Part shown: positions 44,590-53,100 of the stretch, piece by piece
Position numbering within the stretch: position 1 is the stretch's first letter
How the letters are laid out: each line of letters begins with the position of its first letter
Assembly: GCA_900318085.1 (NCBI GenBank)
Contig: ONJF01000003.1
Span: 1-64,000 of the forward strand
Direction of reading: 5' to 3'
Source of the DNA: an uncultured Bacteroidales bacterium
GTDB lineage: Bacteria; Bacteroidota; Bacteroidia; Bacteroidales; F082
Length of the DNA: 64,000 bases
Translations under genes and position numbers: made by a program
The notes under the pieces: generated by a model
Seen by the model: only the letters and a program-made list of their open reading frames with translations
Database searches by the model: none
What the model was told of the DNA's origin: nothing

Positions 44590-45492
44590 TTATAGCCAAT
44601 TCAGCCCTTTTTCCCGATTTGAATTCACGCTTTCCTCTAATGCTTCTCTATGTCGTTTCAGCCATAGAAAAGCCGCATAATGATCTTTGGCCGTCTTTTT
44701 TCTACCCCTCACGAACCCTTTGATTGCTTTAAACCAATGCTGTCGCATATCACGTCTAATGTCGTGATTTTTATTGACATTAGTATACTCAATTAACATC
44801 AGCACCTCATGCTCCCGGCTATCATATAATGGGCGAGGGCGGTCATTGTCATGAACTACTCGAATTTGAGGGCACACACCAACACTTAACCCATGGAATC
44901 TTACCCTATGCAAATAGTTATCGTCTTCTCCATAATGAAAGAAAAGAGGATCAAACCCACCTATGGTTTCTATGGTCTTTCTTGGCATGAACCAAGATGC
45001 CGCATTTACGTACTTCGTTTCATAAACGTCAGAAACACGACCAAAGAAAAGATCATCAAAAAGAGCAGGATCCGTGGTCCTGCAATCATCCAAACGCCGT
45101 AGAAGCAAACGCTCAATCTTGTTTTTATCAACATTCATGTGAACAGGGCTCAGTATCCCAAATTCAGGATGAGATTGCGCAATCGCCATTAACCCACCGA
45201 TTGTACCAGGCTCTATCCAGGCATCCTGATTCAACAAGAGCACAAAATCCGCACCGTGATCAAGTGCGTATCGGATACCCAAATTGTTAGCACGGCCGAA
45301 GCCAAGATTCTCATTGTTTTCTATTAAATGGATGTTTGGAAAGTGCTTTTTTATAAAGACAAGCGTATCATCCGATGATGCATTATCCACGACAACAGTT
45401 TCAATCGGAATCTCAGAGCTAAATAGACTTCCGAAACAGCGATCGTACCACTGCATGCCATTATAAGTCACGACGACGGCAAAAACAATCAT
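44590..45492 (-). CDS. GT2-family glycosyltransferase, rhamnosyltransferase-like (300 aa)
   Basis: FAVVVTYNGMQWYDRCFGSL, VVVDNASSDDTLVFI, NLGFGRANNLGIRYA and FVLLLNQDAWIEPGT are characteristic of the GT2 branch that includes WbbL-type rhamnosyltransferases. The metal motif is Q-D-A-W rather than a canonical DXD, as usual in that branch. The later GGFDPLFFHYGEDDNYLHRV is the acceptor-side region. It overlaps the upstream GT2 gene by 4 bp. A deoxysugar donor is possible but not shown. Confidence 0.88.
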   Translation of the reverse strand: MIVFAVVVTYNGMQWYDRCFGSLFSSEIPIETVVVDNASSDDTLVFIKKHFPNIHLIENNENLGFGRANNLGIRYALDHGADFVLLLNQDAWIEPGTIGGLMAIAQSHPEFGILSPVHMNVDKNKIERLLLRRLDDCRTTDPALFDDLFFGRVSDVYETKYVNAASWFMPRKTIETIGGFDPLFFHYGEDDNYLHRVRFHGLSVGVCPQIRVVHDNDRPRPLYDSREHEVLMLIEYTNVNKNHDIRRDMRQHWFKAIKGFVRGRKKTAKDHYAAFLWLKRHREALEESVNSNREKGLNWL

Positions 45493-46469
45493 AGGCCCTT
45501 TTTCTTTCTTTTTTTTATTCCGCCAAACGGGTTCAATATAAACTTTCCAAGACGATACGCCTTGGTGCTTCGGACATTTGCTTCTCCTATTTTCACCAAT
45601 TGGTTACAATTCCACATATACTGTTCATGAAGTATATCTTGTATCTCGGGTTCAAAAAACGGAATTATACGAATAAGCATCTCATTCCATCGTGGATAAC
45701 GATACACATCATCTTTGGTTCCCCATACACTATCTTGATTCAGACGATACACAGCCATATTATCTGGAAGTTTTTTTATTCTTCCATATCTAGCATACAA
45801 CATATGGCTAACATAATCACCCGTAACAACCTGGCCAACCTTTTTTAAATCTTCTCCCACAGTAGAATTGTTACGATACACCACTGTCATCGTATGAATA
45901 TAATTACCTTTCGCCAGTTCGATAATATCAGTTTCTGACGGTACCTTTCTTACATCATCCTTAACAAACCTACCTTCGGCTTGATTAAAGACCCTTGCCT
46001 CATGAAAACAAATAGAGAATTCCTCATGCTCTTCCAAAAAATCCACCTGCTTTTGCAGTTTCAACGGATCCGTCCAATAATCATCGCCTTCACAGAGGGC
46101 GATGTATTTTGTATCCATCCATTTCTGAATATATGGGGCTTTGGATTTATGTCGACTATAATGGTTCTGTTTAAGATAAACAACTGCAAAAAAGCAGTTC
46201 CTGTTCGTTCTATGCTGAGCAAATGTAACATGTCCATAATCCGTATCCTCATCAAAAGCAACCGAAGTATCCAGCAAATCAAAGTTCTCATTCACGAAAC
46301 CTCGAATCACTTCTGCATTACGGTCAGTAGATGCATCATCCACGATGGTGAACACCATTGGAAAGTTGGTTTGTTGCATAACAAAACCATTCAATGCGTC
46401 AAGAATGTATGGCTCGTGATTATACGTAGCGCAATACGTCCGAACCATATACTTATATTCTTTCTTCAT
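45489..46469 (-). CDS. GT2-family glycosyltransferase (326 aa), paralogue of 47762-48799
   Basis: VRTYCATYNHEPYILDALNG, TIVDDASTDRNAEVI and YIALCEGDDYWTDPLKLQKQ (metal site E-G-D-D) define a well-known GT2 subgroup. The N-terminal ~150 residues are nearly the same as those of the gene at 47762; the C-terminal halves differ. The wzt gene lies between the two copies and overlaps this one by 4 bp. Recent duplication followed by divergence of the acceptor half would explain this. It may add the chain-terminating or first repeat sugar, but there is no direct evidence. Confidence 0.9.
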   Translation of the reverse strand: MKKEYKYMVRTYCATYNHEPYILDALNGFVMQQTNFPMVFTIVDDASTDRNAEVIRGFVNENFDLLDTSVAFDEDTDYGHVTFAQHRTNRNCFFAVVYLKQNHYSRHKSKAPYIQKWMDTKYIALCEGDDYWTDPLKLQKQVDFLEEHEEFSICFHEARVFNQAEGRFVKDDVRKVPSETDIIELAKGNYIHTMTVVYRNNSTVGEDLKKVGQVVTGDYVSHMLYARYGRIKKLPDNMAVYRLNQDSVWGTKDDVYRYPRWNEMLIRIIPFFEPEIQDILHEQYMWNCNQLVKIGEANVRSTKAYRLGKFILNPFGGIKKRKKKGL

Positions 46470-47752
46470 TTCACTCTTTCTTCAGCAAAGTCGAATTTTG
46501 GCGTCACATCTCCGGGTTCCTTTCCCATATATCCCCCAATAGCCACCTGACGATTCGCAACCGTAAAAGAGACAATATCATGCTCGTCGGCAAGACAATC
46601 GATGTTGTTCACTTGTTGAAAAGCCATAAAATCAATTGCATAGCTTCCCCAATTTAAGAAGTTGGCAGGAATCATACATGTTTGCAAATACTCTCCTGCC
46701 TCATGATATTTGTCATAACAACGGCCGCCACCACTGAAAGAAAAAATCTTATTACCTTGTTCGTTCTTCATATGCATTGTAATCCAGAACTTCTCAATAG
46801 GCTTTCTCAAACGATAACGGATTGTCAACTCCATCTCCTGATCCATGCGCATCACATCATTATAGTTGCCATCTTTTTTTCTCACGCCAATTTCAAGCAG
46901 CTCAAAACCATCTTTTTTAATCTCAGGAATCTCCCAAGACTTGTAATTGTCAACAGCGTTGTCGCCACGAAGATAATGCGTCACGATAGGATCTATTTCG
47001 CCATCATCAATCAGCATCCCGTTCTGTAAAATGACACCTCGTTTACACAAAGCCTTGATGCTGGTCATATTGTGGCTGACAAACAGCACAGTCCGTCCCT
47101 CTCCCTTGCTCACATCCTGCATTTTACCAATGGCTTTCTTTTGGAAATCGGCATCGCCCACGGCCAGCACCTCGTCAACTACAAGAATCTCGGGGTCAAG
47201 ATGTGCTGCCACGGCGAAACCAAGCCTGACAGTCATTCCTGAACTATATCGTTTGACAGGCGTATCGATATAGCGTTCGCATCCAGAGAAATCAATGATT
47301 TCATCGATTTTCTTTGTAATCTCAGGCTTGGACATGCCCAAAATCGCGCCATTCATATAGATGTTTTCTCGACCCGTCAGTTCAGAATGGAAACCCGTAC
47401 CCACTTCAAGTAGAGAACCAATACGACCTCTAGCTTTGATCGTTCCTGTAGTAGGCCCCGTCACCCGCGACAGCAGTTTCAACAAAGTGCTCTTCCCAGC
47501 ACCATTTTTACCGATGATGCCTATCACATCGCCTTGTTCCACCTTGAAGTTGATGTCCTTCAAAGCCCACACATATTCACAGTCGGCGGCAGTGGATCGA
47601 TCGTTTACCGAACCGATCTTAAGATAAGGGTCTTCTCTCCGCAACACCGAGGTTTGCCACCAACGGTTCAAGTCGTGACTCAAAGTCTTGGTCGAAACCA
47701 AGCCCAAGCGATACTGCTTACTGATGTTGTTAAATTCTATTGCTGTTGACAT
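46466..47752 (-). CDS. wzt: Wzt: ABC-transporter ATPase with C-terminal O-antigen-binding domain (428 aa)
   Basis: The ATPase domain has Walker A VIGIIGKNGAGKSTLLKLL (~76-94), signature RYSSGMTVRLGFAVA and Walker B ILVVDEVLAVGD. Residues ~245-428 form the extra C-terminal domain of Wzt proteins (MELTIRYRLRKPIEKFWITM), which recognises the modified end of the glycan before export. Together with the Wzm permease it moves a finished lipid-linked chain across the inner membrane. Wzm is encoded 13 kb away (60456) instead of next door, which is unusual. The C-terminal domain implies that this glycan carries a capping group. Confidence 0.95.
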   Translation of the reverse strand: MSTAIEFNNISKQYRLGLVSTKTLSHDLNRWWQTSVLRREDPYLKIGSVNDRSTAADCEYVWALKDINFKVEQGDVIGIIGKNGAGKSTLLKLLSRVTGPTTGTIKARGRIGSLLEVGTGFHSELTGRENIYMNGAILGMSKPEITKKIDEIIDFSGCERYIDTPVKRYSSGMTVRLGFAVAAHLDPEILVVDEVLAVGDADFQKKAIGKMQDVSKGEGRTVLFVSHNMTSIKALCKRGVILQNGMLIDDGEIDPIVTHYLRGDNAVDNYKSWEIPEIKKDGFELLEIGVRKKDGNYNDVMRMDQEMELTIRYRLRKPIEKFWITMHMKNEQGNKIFSFSGGGRCYDKYHEAGEYLQTCMIPANFLNWGSYAIDFMAFQQVNNIDCLADEHDIVSFTVANRQVAIGGYMGKEPGDVTPKFDFAEERVK

Positions 47753-47761
47753 ATTTCTTTG

Positions 47762-48799
47762 TTAGTCAGTTAATTTAACACTGCGTATTACTAAACCTTT
47801 TACCAATCGACCCCAAAAACCTACCCTTTGTTTCCAGGGCTCTTTCAAACACTTATATTCTTTATTTAGTGTTTTTAATTCAGATCTGTTCCTTCCATTC
47901 TTAATCAAAAAATACATATACTGTTTAAGGCTATTTGAATACATCGCCTTTGTTTCTTCGTTTGGATGTACTTCAAATACATCATGCCATGTTAAATACA
48001 TTTTCTCTGCTGCCTGTTTTTTAGACAATGATGTCGCCACACCACCTTTATGTCTTCGATACACGCCCATATTATCATTCAACACCCAAATTTTCCCCAA
48101 TTCCCCAATAGCAAATATCATTGTTTGATCATATTGGCTTCTCAAATTGAGTTTATAATACCATTCAGACCGCCCTAATACCTCTTTTCGATACACCATT
48201 GTCAACAATTGAGGCAAGACACCAACGCTTCCTGCCAGATCCAATCCTTTTTGTCCTTTCTGTATGATACCGTCAAATTGGTCTTTGTCCGTCATTCTAT
48301 TCTCCGATTCATAGAAAATGGAACACCTACAAAAACACGCCACATATTCTGCATTATTTTCCAAAAAATCAACCTGCTTCTGAAGTTTCATCGGATCCGT
48401 CCAATAATCATCGCCTTCGCAGAATGCAACATACTTGGTATCCATCCACTCTGTAAGATACGATGCTTTGCTCTTCTTTTGGCTATAATGGTTCTCATTT
48501 AAATAGATTATTGCAAAATAGCAATTTTTATTAGTCTTGTGCCGGGCAAAAGTTACATGTCCATATTCTGTATCTTTTTCGTATGCTAGATTTGTTTCAT
48601 GCAAATCAAAACATGCATCCACAAACTCTCTCAAAACCTCCAACGTTTTATCGGTAGAAGCATCATCCACGATGGTATAAACCACTGGAAAAGTGGTCTG
48701 CTGCATCACGAAGCCGTTTAGGGCATCGAGAATGTAGCTTTCGTGGTTATAGGTTGCACAATAAGTGCGAACTTTAAAACGATGACAATGATTTGTCAT
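47762..48799 (-). CDS. GT2-family glycosyltransferase (345 aa), paralogue of 45489-46469
   Basis: FKVRTYCATYNHESYILDAL, TIVDDASTDKTLEVL and YVAFCEGDDYWTDPMKLQKQ match the copy at 45489 almost throughout the first half. After ~residue 160 the two proteins diverge, suggesting different acceptors. The gene lies immediately upstream of wzt (9-bp gap) and 15 bp after the Fe-ADH gene, so it links the phosphonate genes to the export genes. It is a cytoplasmic GT-A enzyme. Confidence 0.9.
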   Translation of the reverse strand: MTNHCHRFKVRTYCATYNHESYILDALNGFVMQQTTFPVVYTIVDDASTDKTLEVLREFVDACFDLHETNLAYEKDTEYGHVTFARHKTNKNCYFAIIYLNENHYSQKKSKASYLTEWMDTKYVAFCEGDDYWTDPMKLQKQVDFLENNAEYVACFCRCSIFYESENRMTDKDQFDGIIQKGQKGLDLAGSVGVLPQLLTMVYRKEVLGRSEWYYKLNLRSQYDQTMIFAIGELGKIWVLNDNMGVYRRHKGGVATSLSKKQAAEKMYLTWHDVFEVHPNEETKAMYSNSLKQYMYFLIKNGRNRSELKTLNKEYKCLKEPWKQRVGFWGRLVKGLVIRSVKLTD

Positions 48800-48814
48800 T
48801 TCCTTTTAAATTAT

Positions 48815-49942
48815 CTATTCAAAGACGATGATTTTGCTATAAATAGCTTTAATAGCTTCGATACTCAATCCTACAGGATTGTTTTTAAGACGTACAGGAT
48901 TCACCGAACTCGACAATACCGTCAAATCATCTGCGCTTTTCGCTTTGACTGTACTCATCAGTCCAAGACCATCTAACATCATAGTAAACCTATCAATCGC
49001 CCCAATTGTAGTATTACACTCCATCACAGACGCGATAGTCAAGAACAACTCGTTCAAATACTCCATACCACGCTCATCAATACACTCATTCTGATGGGCC
49101 AACATATAGCTCCAAACATGAGGCAGACACATCGCTACTGCATGGCCATGTGGCAGACCATAGAGCGAGGTAATCTTATAACTCATGGCATGGGGAGCTG
49201 TGGTCTGAGCGATGTTGATAGCCCTGCCACCATAGTTGGCTGCCAACATAATCTGCGCAGCAACAGCTTCATCGTTTTCAAAGACATATTTCTGCCAATT
49301 GGCAACTACCAGTTCAACCGTCTTTTTGGAGTACGCCTTGCTCTCGTCAGTGCTATTGATGGACCACCAAGACTCTATCCCCTGACACAGAGCATCCATC
49401 ATAGTGCACTTCTTCTGATACAATGGGAGCGTCTTCAATACCGAAGGCTCCAACACCGCATAGTCTGGCAAAACACCGTCATTGGTGACCGTTTGCTTAC
49501 TCCCTTCGTAGTACATCACAGCGTTGTGAGTGGACTCACTACCAGTGCCTGCAGTAGTCGGTATGGCAATAAAGGGTATTTTTGCACCGTCAATAGGCAA
49601 TCGTTGAGAAACCAACGGCGGGATGATGGCAGCGTTCCCTTCCTCAGCAAGTATAGCTAGTTTGATGCATTTTGCCACATCGATAGCACTGCCACCACCC
49701 ACAGCGAGGATGGTGTCGCAACGGGAAGTTCTTAGCAATTCTATGCCCACACACACCTGCTCATACAGCGGATTGGGTGTGAATTCACTGAACTTGACCT
49801 TCTCCGACACCGGCAGTGCCTCAATAGCATCTTTGATGTTCAAGAAAGGATACGACGAATCCACTACAAGAAACAGCCTTTTGCAGCCTATTTCCTTCAG
49901 TATCTCAGGAAGCCGTTCCAATCCATTTACTATCTTTTGCAT
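48815..49942 (-). CDS. Iron-containing alcohol dehydrogenase, probable phosphonoacetaldehyde reductase (375 aa)
   Basis: The Fe-ADH nucleotide-binding motif ILAVGGGSAIDVAKCIKLAI is present, followed by the metal-binding region with histidines (APHAMSYKITSLYGLPHGHA). The gene overlaps the phosphonopyruvate decarboxylase gene by 13 bp and follows the PEP mutase. In such clusters this family reduces phosphonoacetaldehyde to 2-hydroxyethylphosphonate, in contrast to the aminotransferase that makes 2-aminoethylphosphonate. No aminotransferase for that step is seen nearby; the two in the locus look like sugar transaminases. Function is inferred strongly from context. Confidence 0.85.
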   Translation of the reverse strand: MQKIVNGLERLPEILKEIGCKRLFLVVDSSYPFLNIKDAIEALPVSEKVKFSEFTPNPLYEQVCVGIELLRTSRCDTILAVGGGSAIDVAKCIKLAILAEEGNAAIIPPLVSQRLPIDGAKIPFIAIPTTAGTGSESTHNAVMYYEGSKQTVTNDGVLPDYAVLEPSVLKTLPLYQKKCTMMDALCQGIESWWSINSTDESKAYSKKTVELVVANWQKYVFENDEAVAAQIMLAANYGGRAINIAQTTAPHAMSYKITSLYGLPHGHAVAMCLPHVWSYMLAHQNECIDERGMEYLNELFLTIASVMECNTTIGAIDRFTMMLDGLGLMSTVKAKSADDLTVLSSSVNPVRLKNNPVGLSIEAIKAIYSKIIVFE

Positions 49943-51069
49943 GACCTTTGGGAAAGAAAGTTCATCAATGCTTCTTTGTTCTGAATCGGAGTGGTAGTCG
50001 GACGGCCTAAATCCTTGCGGTTGCCTTTCTTCACTTTCACCTCAAGAAGTGCCGGGCTTTCAAAACCATCTACGTTTTTCAATATGGTTTCCAAATCCGC
50101 CTTGTTGTCCACGCTATAGGTTGTCTTGTAACCGACAGCCTTTGCAACAGCTGGCAAGTCAATCTTCAAACCCACAGTGGGTTGCCCGCCCACGCTGTCA
50201 TGTGCACCATTGTTGAATACCACATGGACATAGTGCTTCGGGGCCTTGTTGGCTACTATGGCCATACTGCCCATGTGCATAATGGCTGCACCGTCACCGT
50301 CGAAGCACCAAACTCTACGTTCAGGTTGAGCTAATGCAATACCCAAAGCAATCTGAGAAGCGTGTCCCATTGAGCCAACGGTCAAGAAATCGCACTCGTG
50401 GCCTTGGTTCATGGCAGCTCTGTATTCAAAGAGTTCGCGGCTGATCATACCCGTGGTGCTGACTATGCAATCCGTTTCACCAAGGGCAGCTGCCACAGTC
50501 TGGATAGCTTCCTCTCTGCTCATCGTCAGGTCATTCACCTCCACGTTCTGAAGTTTGTACTCGTCAAAGGTGTCCTTCTCGATCACGAGGGCAAACGCGT
50601 TTTTGTCCCGGAGAGCCTTAATAGCTTTGGCAATCTGCTTTTCGGCTTTGTCCTCTTCCTTCGCCAACACCTCATAGTTGATGCCCATCACGTTCAGCAA
50701 ACCTGTCGTAACCTTGCCCTGCTTCACGTGCTGGGGTTCGTCGTGTATTCCTGGTCTTCCGCGCCAGCCAATCAACAACAGCACAGGAATGTTATATACT
50801 TCGGGGTCGGTGAGCGAAGCCATGGGGTTGATGATATTGCCCTCGCCACTGTTCTGCATATACACACATGCAGGTTGTCCGGTGGCCAGGTAATGGCCGG
50901 CAGCCAGACCCACAGCGGCACCCTCATTGGCAGTTATGATGTTGTGTGCGGCATCAAAGTGGTCCGTGATATAGGCACACATGTTTTTCAGCAGGCTGTC
51001 AGGTACACCAGCGAAGCAGTCGATGCCGTTGTCTTTCAGTCTTTCGATAAAGAACTCTGGTCTAATCAT
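49930..51069 (-). CDS. ppd: Phosphonopyruvate decarboxylase, TPP-dependent (379 aa)
   Basis: The N-terminal Pyr domain contains CFAGVPDSLLKNMCAYI, the TPP-activating Glu in ANEGAAVGLAAGHYLATGQ, and MQNSGEGNIINP. The C-terminal TPP-binding motif is FDGDGAAIMHMGSMAIVANK with the downstream asparagines FNNGAHDS (~254-285). These are specific to phosphonopyruvate and sulfopyruvate decarboxylases. It converts phosphonopyruvate to phosphonoacetaldehyde, the irreversible step that drives the unfavourable PEP mutase reaction. Its start shares one base with the PEP mutase stop. Active-site residues look complete. Confidence 0.95.
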   Translation of the reverse strand: MIRPEFFIERLKDNGIDCFAGVPDSLLKNMCAYITDHFDAAHNIITANEGAAVGLAAGHYLATGQPACVYMQNSGEGNIINPMASLTDPEVYNIPVLLLIGWRGRPGIHDEPQHVKQGKVTTGLLNVMGINYEVLAKEEDKAEKQIAKAIKALRDKNAFALVIEKDTFDEYKLQNVEVNDLTMSREEAIQTVAAALGETDCIVSTTGMISRELFEYRAAMNQGHECDFLTVGSMGHASQIALGIALAQPERRVWCFDGDGAAIMHMGSMAIVANKAPKHYVHVVFNNGAHDSVGGQPTVGLKIDLPAVAKAVGYKTTYSVDNKADLETILKNVDGFESPALLEVKVKKGNRKDLGRPTTTPIQNKEALMNFLSQRSCKR

Positions 51070-53078
51070 TACTCTTCAGGTATTAAAGTGATGATTTCCT
51101 TGATGGACATACACTTGTCGTCGCACTCCTTGGCACGGTGGTTTTCCAAGATGGTTCTTGCGGCATCCTGCATGGCGGGGAAGCCCGTACGCGTGAGCTG
51201 GTTGGCATAGATCACAACATTCACGCCACGGTCTTTGAACTCCTGCTCGGTGACGGTGTTGAACGAGGTGGGCACAACCACAATCGGCGTAGTGGAATTC
51301 CTCTCACGGAACTTCTGTATGAACTCAAAGATTTCCGTGGGGTCTTTCTTGCGGCTGTGGATCATGATGGCATCGGCACCTGCCTCGCTGTAAGCAAAGC
51401 CACGAGCCAAGGCATCTTCCATACCCTGTTCCAGAATCAGGCTCTCAATGCGAGCGCAAATCATAAACTCCTTGGTCTTTTGGGCTTTCTTACCTGCTTG
51501 GATCTTTGCACAGAAATGTTCGATGCTATCTTGTGTCTGCTTCACCTCGGTTCCAAACAGACTATTCTTCTTCAAGCCCGTCTTGTCCTCAATGATAATC
51601 ATCGAAACACCCATGCGTTCCAATGTGCGGACAGTATAGACGAAGTGTTCAGTCAAGCCGCCCGTATCACCATCGAAGATGATGGGCTTGGTGGTCACTT
51701 CCATGATGTCGTCAATGGTGCGGAAGCGGCTGGTCATGTCCACCAGTTCGATGTCAGGCTTGCCTTTGGCCGTGGAGTCGCAGAGGCTGCTCACCCACAT
51801 GGCGTCGAACTGGTAGGTCTTGCCGTCTTGCAACACGGTGGTCTTCTCCACAATCAGGCCTGTGATGCCGCTGTGGGCTTCCATGGCGGTGACTAAGCCT
51901 TTCATATTGATGAGTTTGCGAAGCCTTCCCCTGCGAATGTCGGGCATGGCGGCCTCGGCGCGATGGGCGGCATCCAGTTCCTTGTACTTGGGACTGTTAC
52001 TGTAAGGATATTCCACGAGCTTTCCGCCATATCCCGCCAACACGTCAATCACTTCCTGACGAATGGGTTTCTGGAAGCCCTCGCACCAGTCGTCGCCGTG
52101 CACCACATAGTCGGGTTTCAGTTCGCGAAGAACCGTGACATACGACAGGGTGTCCTGCGTCACCACACGCTCCACACCGGCGATGTTCTCCAGCAGGGCC
52201 TTGCGCTCCTCAAAGGGTATCAGCGGGAAACGCTTGAAGCTGGCCACCGCCTCGTCGCTAAGCACGCCCACAATCAGGCGGCCCAGACGGCGGGCTTTGT
52301 TGATGATGGCCATGTGGCCGCTGTGAATGTACTCTGTGCTGAAGCACATATACACAGTGCGTTCGTTCACCTCGGCCAGTCTCTTGCTCACAACCTCCAA
52401 ATCCTCCGGTGTATCAATCTCGGCACAAAGCATGTCCTTCACGTCGCAAGGATGGATCTTGCACCTGTCGCTCACCTCATTGAAGGCGTTCTCGGCATAC
52501 ACCTTACGGTTGTCCGCCTCGCAGTACCTTTCTATACTTTGGAGCCATACCAACCAGTCCTCTCTCAAAATCTTGTATAGCGGCTGTGCAGCCATGGCAT
52601 TGTCGAAGAACTCGATGCCCACCTTCTCAATTTTTCCTTCCTTGACGACAGCTTTGAAATCTTTCTCGGGTAACAGGAGTGTGCTGCTCACTGCCATACA
52701 GCTCACGGGGCTGTCAATCACCGCCTCCATCACCAGGCTCTCGAACACCAGATCACCGTGCATCAGTAGGATGTCGTCATCTTTTAGCTGCTCTTTAGCG
52801 CAATAGATGCTATAAATATAGTTGGTTTTGTCGTAGAGCGGATTATTGACAAAGGTGTATTTCAAGGGAAGGTGTAATGCTTCACAATATTCAACCAATA
52901 CTTTGTTATAATAACCCGTGGTCATAATAACCTCTTTCACCCCGAAGCTGACCAACTGTCGCAACTGTCGACTGAGGATGGTGTTTTTAAACGAAATCTC
53001 GGTCATGCATTTTGGGTGTTCGCTCGTAATGACACCCATACGCTGACCTAGACCGCTATTAAGGATTAATGCTTTCAT
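51069..53078 (-). CDS. pepM: PEP mutase fused to two nucleotidyltransferase domains (669 aa)
   Basis: There are three domains. Residues 1-~235 are a LicC-like nucleotidyltransferase (MKALILNSGLGQRMGVITSE; DDILLMHGDLVFES). Residues ~240-375 are a TagD/ECT-like cytidylyltransferase (H252-SGH motif, then GVLSDEAVASFKR). Residues ~385-665 are PEP mutase with FDGDTGG (469-474) and the diagnostic E497DKTGLKKNS506, i.e. EDK-x5-NS. PEP mutase makes the C-P bond of phosphonopyruvate. The fused domains suggest that the final phosphonate is activated with CMP. A mutase with one cytidylyltransferase-like domain is known to me; the extra first domain is unusual. The frame is continuous. Confidence 0.95.
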   Translation of the reverse strand: MKALILNSGLGQRMGVITSEHPKCMTEISFKNTILSRQLRQLVSFGVKEVIMTTGYYNKVLVEYCEALHLPLKYTFVNNPLYDKTNYIYSIYCAKEQLKDDDILLMHGDLVFESLVMEAVIDSPVSCMAVSSTLLLPEKDFKAVVKEGKIEKVGIEFFDNAMAAQPLYKILREDWLVWLQSIERYCEADNRKVYAENAFNEVSDRCKIHPCDVKDMLCAEIDTPEDLEVVSKRLAEVNERTVYMCFSTEYIHSGHMAIINKARRLGRLIVGVLSDEAVASFKRFPLIPFEERKALLENIAGVERVVTQDTLSYVTVLRELKPDYVVHGDDWCEGFQKPIRQEVIDVLAGYGGKLVEYPYSNSPKYKELDAAHRAEAAMPDIRRGRLRKLINMKGLVTAMEAHSGITGLIVEKTTVLQDGKTYQFDAMWVSSLCDSTAKGKPDIELVDMTSRFRTIDDIMEVTTKPIIFDGDTGGLTEHFVYTVRTLERMGVSMIIIEDKTGLKKNSLFGTEVKQTQDSIEHFCAKIQAGKKAQKTKEFMICARIESLILEQGMEDALARGFAYSEAGADAIMIHSRKKDPTEIFEFIQKFRERNSTTPIVVVPTSFNTVTEQEFKDRGVNVVIYANQLTRTGFPAMQDAARTILENHRAKECDDKCMSIKEIITLIPEE

Positions 53079-53100
53079 ATTTATACAATCATTTGCGTTT

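Noticed and set aside
36557..49942. Insertion sequence or integrase explaining the AT-rich glycosyltransferase block
   Set aside because: I found no transposase, integrase, terminal inverted repeats or target duplications; the composition shift is only visual.
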